Assembly (NCBI GenBank): GCA_003313425.1
Contig: NHZP01000055.1
Location: 62,001 to 126,000 of the forward strand
From: Pseudopyrenochaeta lycopersici
Taxonomy: Eukaryota > Ascomycota > Dothideomycetes > Pleosporales > Pseudopyrenochaetaceae
DNA length: 64,000 nucleotides
Direction of reading: 5' to 3'
The position numbers were made by a program, and so were the translations under genes. Under the pieces are notes generated by a model. The model was not told where the DNA came from and did no database searches. It was given only the letters and a program-made list of their open reading frames with translations. Shown in pieces: positions 55,571 through 64,000 of this stretch (the first letter of the stretch is position 1; each line of letters opens with the position of its first letter).

Positions 55571-56166
55571 ACTAGCTCTCCACCACGTACAGCCAGCAGT
55601 TTATCCGCCATATCTGCCACCTCACACAGCCAGGGCGCAAATCCTCGCGAATCAAGGTCAAGGATATATCAGACAATTATCTGCTCTTCAGTGCGCGTGA
55701 GCTTCTAGCGATTAGGCTGGCAATTAGCTCGAGCAGGGGTTCCGTTATATCTTCGCTGCAGGGTTAATCAGGTAACGTTAAACGCCTCAGCAGCACGTCA
55801 GACACTTTTAAATTAGCCCTAATTTATAGCCTAGAGAGCAAGCTCTATTCTGCCTTCGTTTTGAGATTGATTTAACTAAGTTGGTTAAGACATTGCGCGT
55901 AGTAGTAGTCATGTTGGGTGCCAAGAGATTTTGGCTCACTCGATGGTGTGGCGCACTCGATGATGGAATACGTTATATATAACACTTTCTTAAAGAACTT
56001 TATTAGTAAATAACTTAAAATATACTAAAACTATATTTTAAAAGTATTTCATAATACTTATAATACTTTATTAGAGTTACTACTTTTTTTATAATAGTAA
56101 TTACTATTACTATTATTAGTAAGTAATAGAGCTTTAATATTAGTATTATGTATAATATAATATATT

Positions 56167-56290
56167 AAATAGTTAAGGTAGTTAAGGTAGTTAAAGGTAG
56201 TTAAGGTTGTTAAGGCTGTTAAGGTTGTTAAGGCTGTTAAGGTTGTTAAGGTTATTAAGGTTGTTAAGGTTATTAAGGTAGTTAAGAACC
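56167..56290 (+). repeat. 9-bp array, degenerate, about 13 units
   Basis: Units of GTTAAGGTA, GTTAAGGTT and GTTAAGGCT correspond to the arrays of copies A and B but are shorter and more diverged. Confidence 0.85.
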
Positions 56291-56497
56291 TTAGAAACTT
56301 TAAAAAATTTAATAACTTAAGGTTATTATATTACTAGTAATAGTAATTACTATTACTAATTAAAACTTTATAATTATAGTTGTTTAGACTATATACTACA
56401 TATATAGCTATATAAAAAGCTTAATAATAATAAGAAAGTAGAGTTAGTATTAAAAACTAGAATAAAATTTAACTTTTTTCTTATTAGATTTTAGTAC

Positions 56498-56825
56498 TGT
56501 GCCGATGCACTTGGTGACGTAGTTACCGAGGGCATCTCAGCTAGGGTTAGGTAGGCTTGGCCGGGAAATCCGGGTATAAAGGTAGATAGATAGGACCTCC
56601 TTGGGAGGCATCGAATCCACCAAGTATCGCCCACGCTGTACTGTCAAGTCCTGCTTCAACAGAGTCTCGATCATTCAATTCACCGTTGCCTATCCACCCT
56701 TGTCTACCTCGTTACCCGTCCCCGCACCTCACCATCTCAACCAACACGAGATGCTCAGTTGCTTCCACTGCGCGCAAGGCTACCATCAAAAGGGAGAAGT
56801 TGGCTGAGGCCTCTGTTCCTGCACA
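56498..56825. mobile_element. solo LTR-like insertion, 4-bp duplication GTAC
   Basis: It starts TGTGCCGATGCAC and ends TTCCTGCACA, with GTAC on both sides. The empty site (TTAGTACTACTA) is seen in copy A near 44095-44107. It has balanced composition, in contrast to its surroundings. The region contains a short frame (56601-56807) without recognisable domains. Confidence 0.75.
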
Positions 56826-58284
56826 GTACTACTAAAAATTTATATAGTATTTTCTAGCAATTATTTTATAGCCTAGTAATAGTAGTTACTATAAAGAATT
56901 AACCTTACTTTTAAGAACTAAGTACTAAAACTAGAAACTTCTATACTAATAGTATAAGTTTATACTATTAAATATTACTATATATCTATACCATAGATTA
57001 TAGAAGCGTTTGAGTTTTATTCTATTTTTAGAATTAGTAATTAGTAATTACTTTTACTATAAGCAATTAGTAATAGTAATTACTATTACTATTACAAAAA
57101 TTCTAAATAGTAATTACTAATTACTAAGTAATAGTAATTACTAACAGTACCTAGTAATAGTAATTACTATTACTTAGTAAAACGGCAACCCTGATACATA
57201 TTACTATATATATTTTTACAAAACTTCCAGTATAGTTATAAGAGCTATAGGAAATAGCCTTACTATTAAAACATTACAGTCATAAGAGCTATAGAAATTA
57301 GTCTTACTATAATCTGTAACCTTAAGATTTCCTTACAAGCGCTTAAGAAGTTTTCTCTAAGAGGCTTAAGAAATCTAGCTATAAATAATTTATTATAGGC
57401 CTAGTAATCATACTAGCACCATATTAAGGCCTAGGATCTAAAATATTACATAATATTACTTATGTCCTAGGCTAAACAATTGATACTAGCTAGATTAGGC
57501 TAGTAATTAATTTGTTATAAAAATCTAAAATAACTCTAATTGACTAAAATAGGTTTATAAGACGTTATCTATCTAGAAAATTATATTTTTGCTATTTTAA
57601 AGCTATAAACACTATTATATAAGCTTAAAATAGAGAATATTTATAAGATACCTAAACTAAAAGGCTCTTTTAATTTTGATATCTGGTCTATTAGACTAGA
57701 AGCCTTATTAGTAAAAGAAGACTATTTAGGCGTAGTTAATCAAGACTATACGCTAAATATAGATGAAGCCGATTTAGATTTATTAGAGCAAAGAGCTAAT
57801 AGGCTACTGCTTTTATTAAACTATCTTCAGAAGACGGACCTCTTCTACAAGTTAGGGTTATAACTAACCCTTATATTTTGTGGACTAGTTAGAGAACCTA
57901 TATAAAGCTAAAGGCTTTAGTAGCGATTTCCTTGGTTGTAAGGAACTTATAAATACTACTATTAATATCTATAAAGGCAATGTAGAGCAATATCTAAATG
58001 CTTTTAAAAGGATACTTAAGAAGATTAACCTACCTAATAAGTTTCTAATAGCTTTATTATTAAATAGCTTAAATAAAGACTACGATTATGTAGTAGCTAT
58101 TATAACTCAAACTATTAGAGTAGGTGATAATGAACTAGAAATTGACGATATTATATCTCAATTATTAGATGAGTCTAGAAGGCTTATTTCTATAAAGTCT
58201 AGTAATACTAGTTATAACACTAGTTGAAATATTAGTAAATATACTACCAATCAAAATAGCAATTACTACGATAACGATATAGAA

Positions 58285-58571
58285 ATGTCTTTACAAACTA
58301 ATAGTAATAAAAGGGATAAATTCTATACTATTAAAAAGTGCAATTTCTGCTCTAAACAAGGACATCTAGAAGCAAACTGCTATAAGAAAAATCCAAATCT
58401 AAGACCTAGTAAAAATAATACTAAAGAACAAGATATCAATAATACTTGTGAAACTGTACTTAACACGAGTTTAATTAAGAATAACAATACTAGTAGTATA
58501 GACTTTATCCTAGATTCTGGAGCAACTATACATACTAGCTATATAAAGGAGTTATTTACCTGTATTAGACC
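58285..58571 (+). pseudogene. copia gag-protease fragment
   Basis: The open frame contains a CCHC knuckle (CNFCSKQGHLEANC) and the protease active site (DFILDSGATIHTSY), then runs into the fold-back MITE at 58572. The interrupted codon run resumes after 58998 (MITE end), so the insertion itself split the frame. Confidence 0.8.
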
Positions 58572-58998
58572 CAGTGATGGGCAAAAATTAGTAATTACTA
58601 TTTTTTCAAATTTTTTAAACGGTTTATATTAAATTACTTAGTAATCCTAAAATTCTAATATTCTAGACTAGAATACTACTTAATCTAAAGATTAATTTTA
58701 GAATTTTAGAATTTCTTAAATAGGCCTAGTTCCTTAATAATAAAATTTTTAAGACAAAAAATAGTAAGCTAATTAGTAATTACTAATTTACTAATTTAGC
58801 TTACTATTTTTTTTTCTGCTTAAATTTTTTCCTAAAGAACTAAGCCTATTTAGGAAATTCTAAAATTCTAAAATTAATCTTTAGATTAAGTAGTATTCTA
58901 GTCTAGAATATTAGAATTTTAGGATTACTAAGTAATTTAATATAAACTTTTTAAAAAAATAGTAATTACTATTTTTCAATAGTAAGCTCCCATCACTG
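58572..58998. mobile_element. fold-back MITE, copy 3
   Basis: CAGTGATGGG ends are flanked by perfect ATTAGACC duplications (58564-58571 and 58999-59006). Arms of about 200 bp pair around a centre near 58785. Inserted in the protease region of the dead copia. Confidence 0.95.
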
Positions 58999-60332
58999 AT
59001 TAGACCTACTAATATATCTATTAAGTGGGGTAATACTAATAATACTATAAAAGCCGGTGGTATAGGAGATATAGATATCTATTTTACTAGTACTAAGAAA
59101 ATAGTAAAATTATAAGATATTTTATTTATTCCTAGCGTAGGAGTTAACTTACTTAGTCTTAGTCTAATTACTAATAGAGACTATAAGTTATCTTTTAATA
59201 AAGATAATTGCTTTATCTATACACCTAATAATACTTTATTAACTAAAGGTAGTTATAAAGAAGGTGTTTGTATTTTAAGTGCTAGAAGTACTAAAACTAT
59301 TAATCTTAAATATTAATAATTCTAAATATAGGGGATATAGAAGATAATAGTAAAGCTATAAGCCTAGAGGATATTAATAATAATCCTAATAGTTCTATAA
59401 CTCTTAGTAATAACGAAGAGATAGTATATCATAATAATACTATAGAACTTATTCATAATGGGCTAGGACATATTAGTCTAAAAGCTATTAAACAGCTTAT
59501 TAATAAGACTAAAGGAGTAGATCTAGATCTAAAAGTTATAGACACAGCTAGAGTTTCTTTACATAATTACTTAGTTTGTATTAAAGCCAAGCTAAGTACA
59601 GATATAAATAAAGAACCTAGTATTAAAATCTTAGACTATTTAGACTTAATTTACATAGACATAGGAGGTCCTATAACTCCTAGAACCTTTAGAGGTTTTA
59701 AATACTATATAACTTTTAGAGATAGTTTTACTAAGTACTTAGTAGTAAAACTACTTAAAAGTAGAAAAAATATAGTAGAAACTATAGAGAATACTATAGT
59801 AGAATTAGAACTAGAGGCTATAAATAATAGTGCTAGTACTAATAATAACTTTAATAATAAAGTTAAAGCCCTACAACTAGGTAATACATTTAAGTCTAGA
59901 AACTTAGATAGTTATTTATCTAAAAAAAAAAAAAGAAAATTAAAACTAGATACTCTGCTCCTTATACTCCTGAACAAAACGAAGCCGCAGAGATTATTAA
60001 TAGAATACTACTAAATAAAGTAATCTACCTAATAATTTATGAGAAGAAGCTATTTTAACAGCTACTTATCTATATAATAGAACTCCTAGTAGTGTTATTA
60101 GTTTTAATACTCCCTATTATTTAAAGTATAAAGAGCTGCCTAACCTAAGTAATCTTAGAATTTGGTGATCTTTAACTTATTATAGAGAGCCTCTAAGCCT
60201 TATTAAAAAACTAGATAATAGAGCTATACCTTATTATCTAGTAGGCTATAAGAGCTCTAATATCTATAAATTATATAATCCCAGTACAAATAAAGTTATC
60301 TACACTAGAGATAGTAAAATTATAGAAGGTTA

Positions 60333-60591
60333 TGTTACGAACAGAAGTGGGAGGGCGGCGGTTATGAGGATGTAGGAGGAGGCACGGACGACCAACGAAG
60401 AGACCGAGCCTCTGAACCAACCGATGACGCCAGGGTCACGTGATCAACTTCAGACAACCCACGAGTATACTACTATCCGATACTTCCACATTCGATCAAC
60501 CTGGTATTGCACATCTACAGAATACCCCAAAGAGCCTGACTAGTCAACACCAGTTGCTTTATATTGTAACCACTTGATTAGATCTTTAACA
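60333..60591. mobile_element. solo LTR, duplication GGTTA
   Basis: 259 bp beginning TGTTACGAACAG and ending ATCTTTAACA, flanked by GGTTA (60328-60332 and 60592-60596). The TGTTACG..TAACA termini resemble gypsy-type LTRs. Balanced composition. Confidence 0.9.
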
Positions 60592-60973
60592 GGTTACTAT
60601 TATGAACACAACAATAATAGTAATATAAATAGGATTTTTACTAAACTAGAAGATCTTAAACTAGGATCTAACCTAGATAAAATAGTAGAATCTATAGAAA
60701 CCAGTAATCTAGATACTAGTAATCTTGAAAATAGTAATCTAAAAAATAATATAGATAACAATATAGATTTAATTAACTCTGAGGAATCTAAGGACGAGTT
60801 ATTTAAGCCTAAAAAGGCCTTTAGGCCTATTAATTCTAGAGTAATAGAAGATAATTATTCAGAAGACGAATTAGCTAATAATACTTCTATAATAAAGGAT
60901 AAAAATAGTATTTTAAATACTTCTAATACTAATATTATAGAACCTACTAGATTTAAAGAAGTACTACTTAGAG

Positions 60974-61398
60974 CAGTGATGGGAGCTTACTATTGAAAAA
61001 TAGTAATTACTATTTTTTTAAAAAGTTTATATTAAATTACTTAGTAATCCTAAAATTCTAATATTCTAGACTAGAATACTACTTAATCTAAAGATTAATT
61101 TTAGAATTTTAGAATTTCCTAAATAGGCTTAGTTCTTTAGAAAAAATTTAAGCAGAAAAAAAAATAGTAAGCTAAATTAGTAAATTAGTAATTACTATTT
61201 AGCTTACTATTTTTTTTCTTAAAAATTTTATTATTAAGGAACTAGGCCTATTTAAGAAATTCTAAAATTCTAAAGTTAATATTTAGATTAAGTAGTATTC
61301 TATTCTAGAGTATTAGAATTTTAGGATTACTAAGTAATTTAATATAAACCTTTTAAAAAATTTGAAAAAATAGTAATTACAATTTTTGCCCATCACTG
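60974..61398. mobile_element. fold-back MITE, copy 4
   Basis: Opposite orientation to copy 3, flanked by perfect ACTTAGAG duplications (60966-60973 and 61399-61406). 425 bp. Confidence 0.95.
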
Positions 61399-61435
61399 AC
61401 TTAGAGAGGATAAAGATCTATATCTACAAGCTATG

Positions 61436-62056
61436 TGTAAAGATTATATCTTTTTATAAGCTTTTAAGTTATAAATAGCTCTATCTTATAGAGCGTATAA
61501 AACTATCTAAGATTAAATCTTAAAGCACTTAAATAGAGCGAGTAACTATAGAGTTACAGCTGTTTCTAGTTTCTAAGATAAACTATTAAGACTCTTAAGA
61601 TTCTTAGTTAAAAGTTAATATAGAGTAATAACCTAGGTTATTACTTTATAACTCCTCTTTACTCCTCTTTACCCCTCGCTTATAAATCTAATTTATAAGC
61701 ATAGAAGGATATTTTATCTTTTATTAGTTAGTTATAGTTTAGCTTAGTAATCTTATTTTATGTCTATAAAAGTAGGGCTTACCTCTACTTTTATTCTGCA
61801 CCTAGCAACAATAAAATATATTTTATTATTACCTCTTACTTAATCCTTATTAAGGTTACGCTTCTTACTTATATATTATATAAGCAGAATTACTATATAT
61901 AGCTAGTAGCTAGGTCCCACTATATATAGGAGGAAGTCTATTATATCTTTATCTATCCTACTATTATAAGATATATATTATAGTACTAGTCTACTTTAGT
62001 ACTAGCTTAAATCTATTTATAGATTTAACCTTACCTCCCTCGAAGACTTCCTTACA
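61436..62056 (+). mobile_element. solo LTR, complete, duplication CTATG
   Basis: 621 bp from TGTAAAGATTATATC to GACTTCCTTACA, flanked by CTATG (61431-61435 and 62057-62061). The reverse transcriptase frame of the dead copia continues across it. A second copy, split by hAT-like copy B, lies at 44457-44577 and 46695-47220. Confidence 0.92.
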
Positions 62057-62510
62057 CTATGCAATTGGAAAATAGACGACCTGTTAATAAGCAATACTTG
62101 GAAACTAGTAACAAAACCTAATAAATTAGCTATTAACGCTATTTTAAAAGGTAGATAGGTTCTAAATAAGAAATGCAATCTAGGTAATGCTATTTAAAAA
62201 TATAAAGCTAAGTAAGTAGCTAAAGGATTTCTATAAAGATATAATATAAATTATAAAGAAGCCTTTGCTTCTACTAGCAAACCTAGTATTATTGGGTTAT
62301 TATTAGCTATTTTTAGCTACCTGGATAGGGAAATCTACACTTAGGATATAAAACAAGCTTTTTCTAATGCGGATATAGATAATAGTAATATTTATATTCA
62401 ATTACCTATAGGCCTAGAAAGCTATATCTTAGAAAAATTTCTTTTAAAAAATAAAGAAATTACAGATAAAGACTTACTAAAAGCTATACAATTAGCTAAA
62501 ATAAATAAAC

Positions 62511-62715
62511 TGTCACGAACACACCAGACCTAGCGGGGGACGACCCAGCGGAGGGCCCTCGGACCCATACCGGATAGAGCCCGGAAAGGCTCGGGACTAC
62601 ACTGGAGACGGGCTAGTATATAAACGAGAGCTACCCCCTCGGAGCAGAGGTTAAGGATTAGTCTTAATACTATCCCATATCACTTAACCTCGACCTCTAC
62701 CAACAGTCCCTAACA
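62511..62715. mobile_element. solo LTR, duplication TAAAC
   Basis: 205 bp from TGTCACGAACAC to GTCCCTAACA, flanked by TAAAC (62506-62510 and 62716-62720). GC-rich, so it arrived after the surrounding mutation. It lies before the ALYGLKQAS segment of the dead copia. Confidence 0.92.
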
Positions 62716-63011
62716 TAAACACTATAATAATATAGTCTGTCATTTAAATAAGGCCTTATACGGTTTAAAACAAGCTAGTTGACAGTGGCAACTATTTTTA
62801 ACTCAAATCTTATATAATCTAGGATTTCCTAGTTTATTAATTGATAATAGTGTATTTATATACAGAACTAAACCTATAGTCTTAGCAACTCACGTGGGCG
62901 ATATACTAGTCTTTGCTAAAAACTTAGATATAGTTAATAGCTTATTTAAAATTTTAACCAGTATATCTAAACTAGAAGTTAGTAATCTAGAAGAAATAAA
63001 CGAATTTTTAG

Positions 63012-63389
63012 TGTGCCGTTGCACAGGGTACCTGGGCAATCAGGTGATGATGGGTTTCCTTTGTCAGCGAAATTTGGTGATAAGACTTGGAGATGCGAGA
63101 GATCTCAACATCATGCACCAAACCTCATGCACCATGCACCACACACCACGACAATTCACTTCAAAACTGAGATTTTGCAAAGTAGCTAGTGCATTAGCTA
63201 CGTCAATTCAATGAGATTTCAGACCATTTTGTTTATTACTTTTAATCAGGCTCTATACTTACCTTCGTTTCTGGCAGACTGCACAGGCAGGGCTGCTCCT
63301 GTTCTTCACGCACATTTGATTCCAGCGTCACCTCTCATTCACAACACCAGAACTGCGGGATTGTGCCGAACCACCTTGTTAACTCCACA
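63012..63389. mobile_element. solo LTR-like insertion, 4-bp duplication TTAG
   Basis: 378 bp from TGTGCCGTTGCAC to AACTCCACA, with TTAG on both sides (63008-63011 and 63390-63393). The first 13 bases differ at one position from the start of the 56498 insertion, which also has a 4-bp duplication, suggesting one family. Confidence 0.8.
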
Positions 63390-63691
63390 TTAGGCGTTGA
63401 AATAATAAGAGATAGAGCTAGAAAGTCTATTATTATAACGTAAAGAAGCTTTATTTCTAAGATTCTAACTAAATATAATAAACTAGATAATAAAGTTAAA
63501 ACTATACCTACACCTCTAGGTATAAAGTTATCTAAAAATCTAGAAAACAGTAAAATAGAAGATATTACTAGATACCAGCAAGAGCTAGGATCTCTAATTT
63601 ATCTTACTATTTTTACTAGACCAGATCTAGTACAAGCTATTAATTACTTGGCTCGTTTTATGTCTAATCCTAGCATAGAACACTAGAAATG

Positions 63692-63861
63692 TGTCAGATT
63701 CAAGGACTATTTAGCTTTATCCTTGATGAATTTTGATGATGAACGTGGTTGCTCTATTCTGTGTTCTCTATTTTCTCCTTTTATGGAGAGTGTGTGCCAA
63801 GTGGTTACACCCGAGCTTTGTACTACAATACAGTATCGCGTACCCTCGCTTGTATCTGACA
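63692..63861. mobile_element. solo LTR, duplication AAATG
   Basis: 170 bp from TGTCAGATTC to TGTATCTGACA, flanked by AAATG (63687-63691 and 63862-63866). Termini and length resemble the LTRs of the copia at 50314-55570, but the interior differs. Confidence 0.92.
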
Positions 63862-64000
63862 AAATGTTTCTATTAAATACTAGAAATCTAGGCTTAGACC
63901 TTACTCTAGAATCTGTGCAATCTAAAGATCCTAATAATCCTATTAGTAGTCTAAATCTAATAGGAGTTAGCGACTCAGATTGGAGGGGCGATCTAGATTA

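Larger units (their letters stand above)
48863..55973 (-). mobile_element. Fot1-like element, RIP-mutated copy, split by copia
   Basis: It has the same terminal repeats as the intact copy and TA flanks (48861-48862 and 55974-55975). The transposase region (48943-50308, then 55576-55890) is full of stops. Compared with the intact copy, the changes I read are mostly TG to TA and CA to TA, while the outermost repeat bases are unchanged. The copia at 50314-55570 interrupts it. Confidence 0.92.
48162..57193. mobile_element. hAT-like element, copy C, with several nested insertions
   Basis: It starts CAGGGTTGCCGTATTTTAG at 48162 and ends AAAACGGCAACCCTG at 57193. Inside are a short fold-back MITE (48522-48727), the RIP-mutated Fot1-like element (48863-55973) with a complete copia, a degenerate 9-bp array (56167-56290) and a solo LTR (56498-56825). 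The flanking 8-mers are ATATGTAT (left) and ATACATAT (right), which are reverse complements rather than direct repeats. Confidence 0.8.
40370..64000. other. AT-rich, RIP-like repeat compartment
   Basis: The whole block lacks host genes and is dominated by TA-rich words with few CA and TG dinucleotides outside the young insertions, as expected from RIP. Islands of normal composition coincide with identifiable late insertions: Fot1 at 42172-44020, copia at 50314-55570, and solo LTRs at 56498, 60333, 62511, 63012 and 63692. Confidence 0.8.
57194..64000 (+). mobile_element. Ty1/copia element, RIP-degraded, with seven insertions, cut by right window edge
   Basis: In plus orientation the window shows: a leader with a possible primer site (ATTGATACTAGCTAG near 57479); gag (about 57600-58330) with a UBN2-like fold and the knuckle CNFCSKQGHLEANC; protease FILDSGATIHTS; integrase (59450-60300) with GLGHISLKAIKQLI and DLIYIDIGGP; reverse transcriptase (62080-63000) with YGLKQASWQWQLFL and an ATHVGDILVFA box in place of YVDD; and the start of RNase H (GVSDSDWRGDLD at the edge). 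Many stops are present. Insertions with target duplications interrupt it at 58572, 60333, 60974, 61436, 62511, 63012 and 63692. Confidence 0.88.

Noticed and set aside
56601..56807. 68-codon frame in the GC-richer patch
   Set aside because: It lies inside a solo LTR-like insertion with a 4-bp duplication and has no recognisable domain.
1..64000. tRNA, rRNA and other RNA genes
   Set aside because: I saw no clover-leaf or B-box-like sequence with a convincing partner; a covariance-model search would be needed to be sure.

Overview
The window comes from a filamentous ascomycete, probably a dothideomycete. The reasons are introns of about 45-60 bp with GT..AG borders, protein families typical of Pezizomycotina (a DDX60-like helicase, a DUF3638/DUF3645 giant protein, a DUF4470 protein, BTB and ankyrin proteins), Fot1/pogo, hAT, Tc1/mariner and copia elements, and C-to-T decay of the repeat-induced point mutation (RIP) type. 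No tRNA or rRNA gene was recognised.

The window has two compartments. Positions 1 to about 40,360 have balanced composition and carry the host genes. In order they are: a decayed copia element running off the left edge (1-3290); a Fot1 relic (3660-4560); a four-exon DDX60-like RNA helicase (4932-10513); an orphan reading frame (11615-12355, minus); a frameshifted BTB gene (12758-13524); a DUF4470 gene (13546-15240); Fot1 scraps around a frameshifted AT-hook gene (15484-17690); a small protein with a possible CheD-like motif (17933-18616); an ankyrin-repeat gene with an F-box-like start (18683-20837, minus); a nest of DNA transposons (21547-27350); a 3114-residue DUF3638/DUF3645 protein in five exons (27979-37547); a BTB gene broken by three in-frame stops (37806-39119, minus); and a Tc1-like fragment (39793-40230).

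From about 40,360 to the right edge the DNA is very AT-rich and contains only nested mobile elements. Three layers can be read there. (1) A hAT-like, transposase-less family with CAGGGTTGCCG ends and an internal 9-bp tandem array (copies at 40996-44456, 45059-46694 and 48162-57193, plus a fragment at 47221-47501). (2) A fold-back MITE family with CAGTGATGGG ends (four copies, three with exact 8-bp target duplications). (3) Later arrivals: one intact and one RIP-mutated Fot1-like element, an apparently young copia element with identical LTRs inside the mutated one, several solo LTRs, and a dead copia (57194 to the right edge) that has taken seven insertions.

The most interesting points are: an in-frame UGA-CUA codon pair between gag and pol of the young copia (possible stop-codon readthrough); junctions at 44456-45058 that record an inversion with one breakpoint exactly at a MITE terminus; the two hAT-like families that share a GTAATTAC palindrome and differ in array length; a cysteine in place of the invariant glycine of the P-loop in the DUF3638 protein; and a possible CheD-like protein in a fungus.
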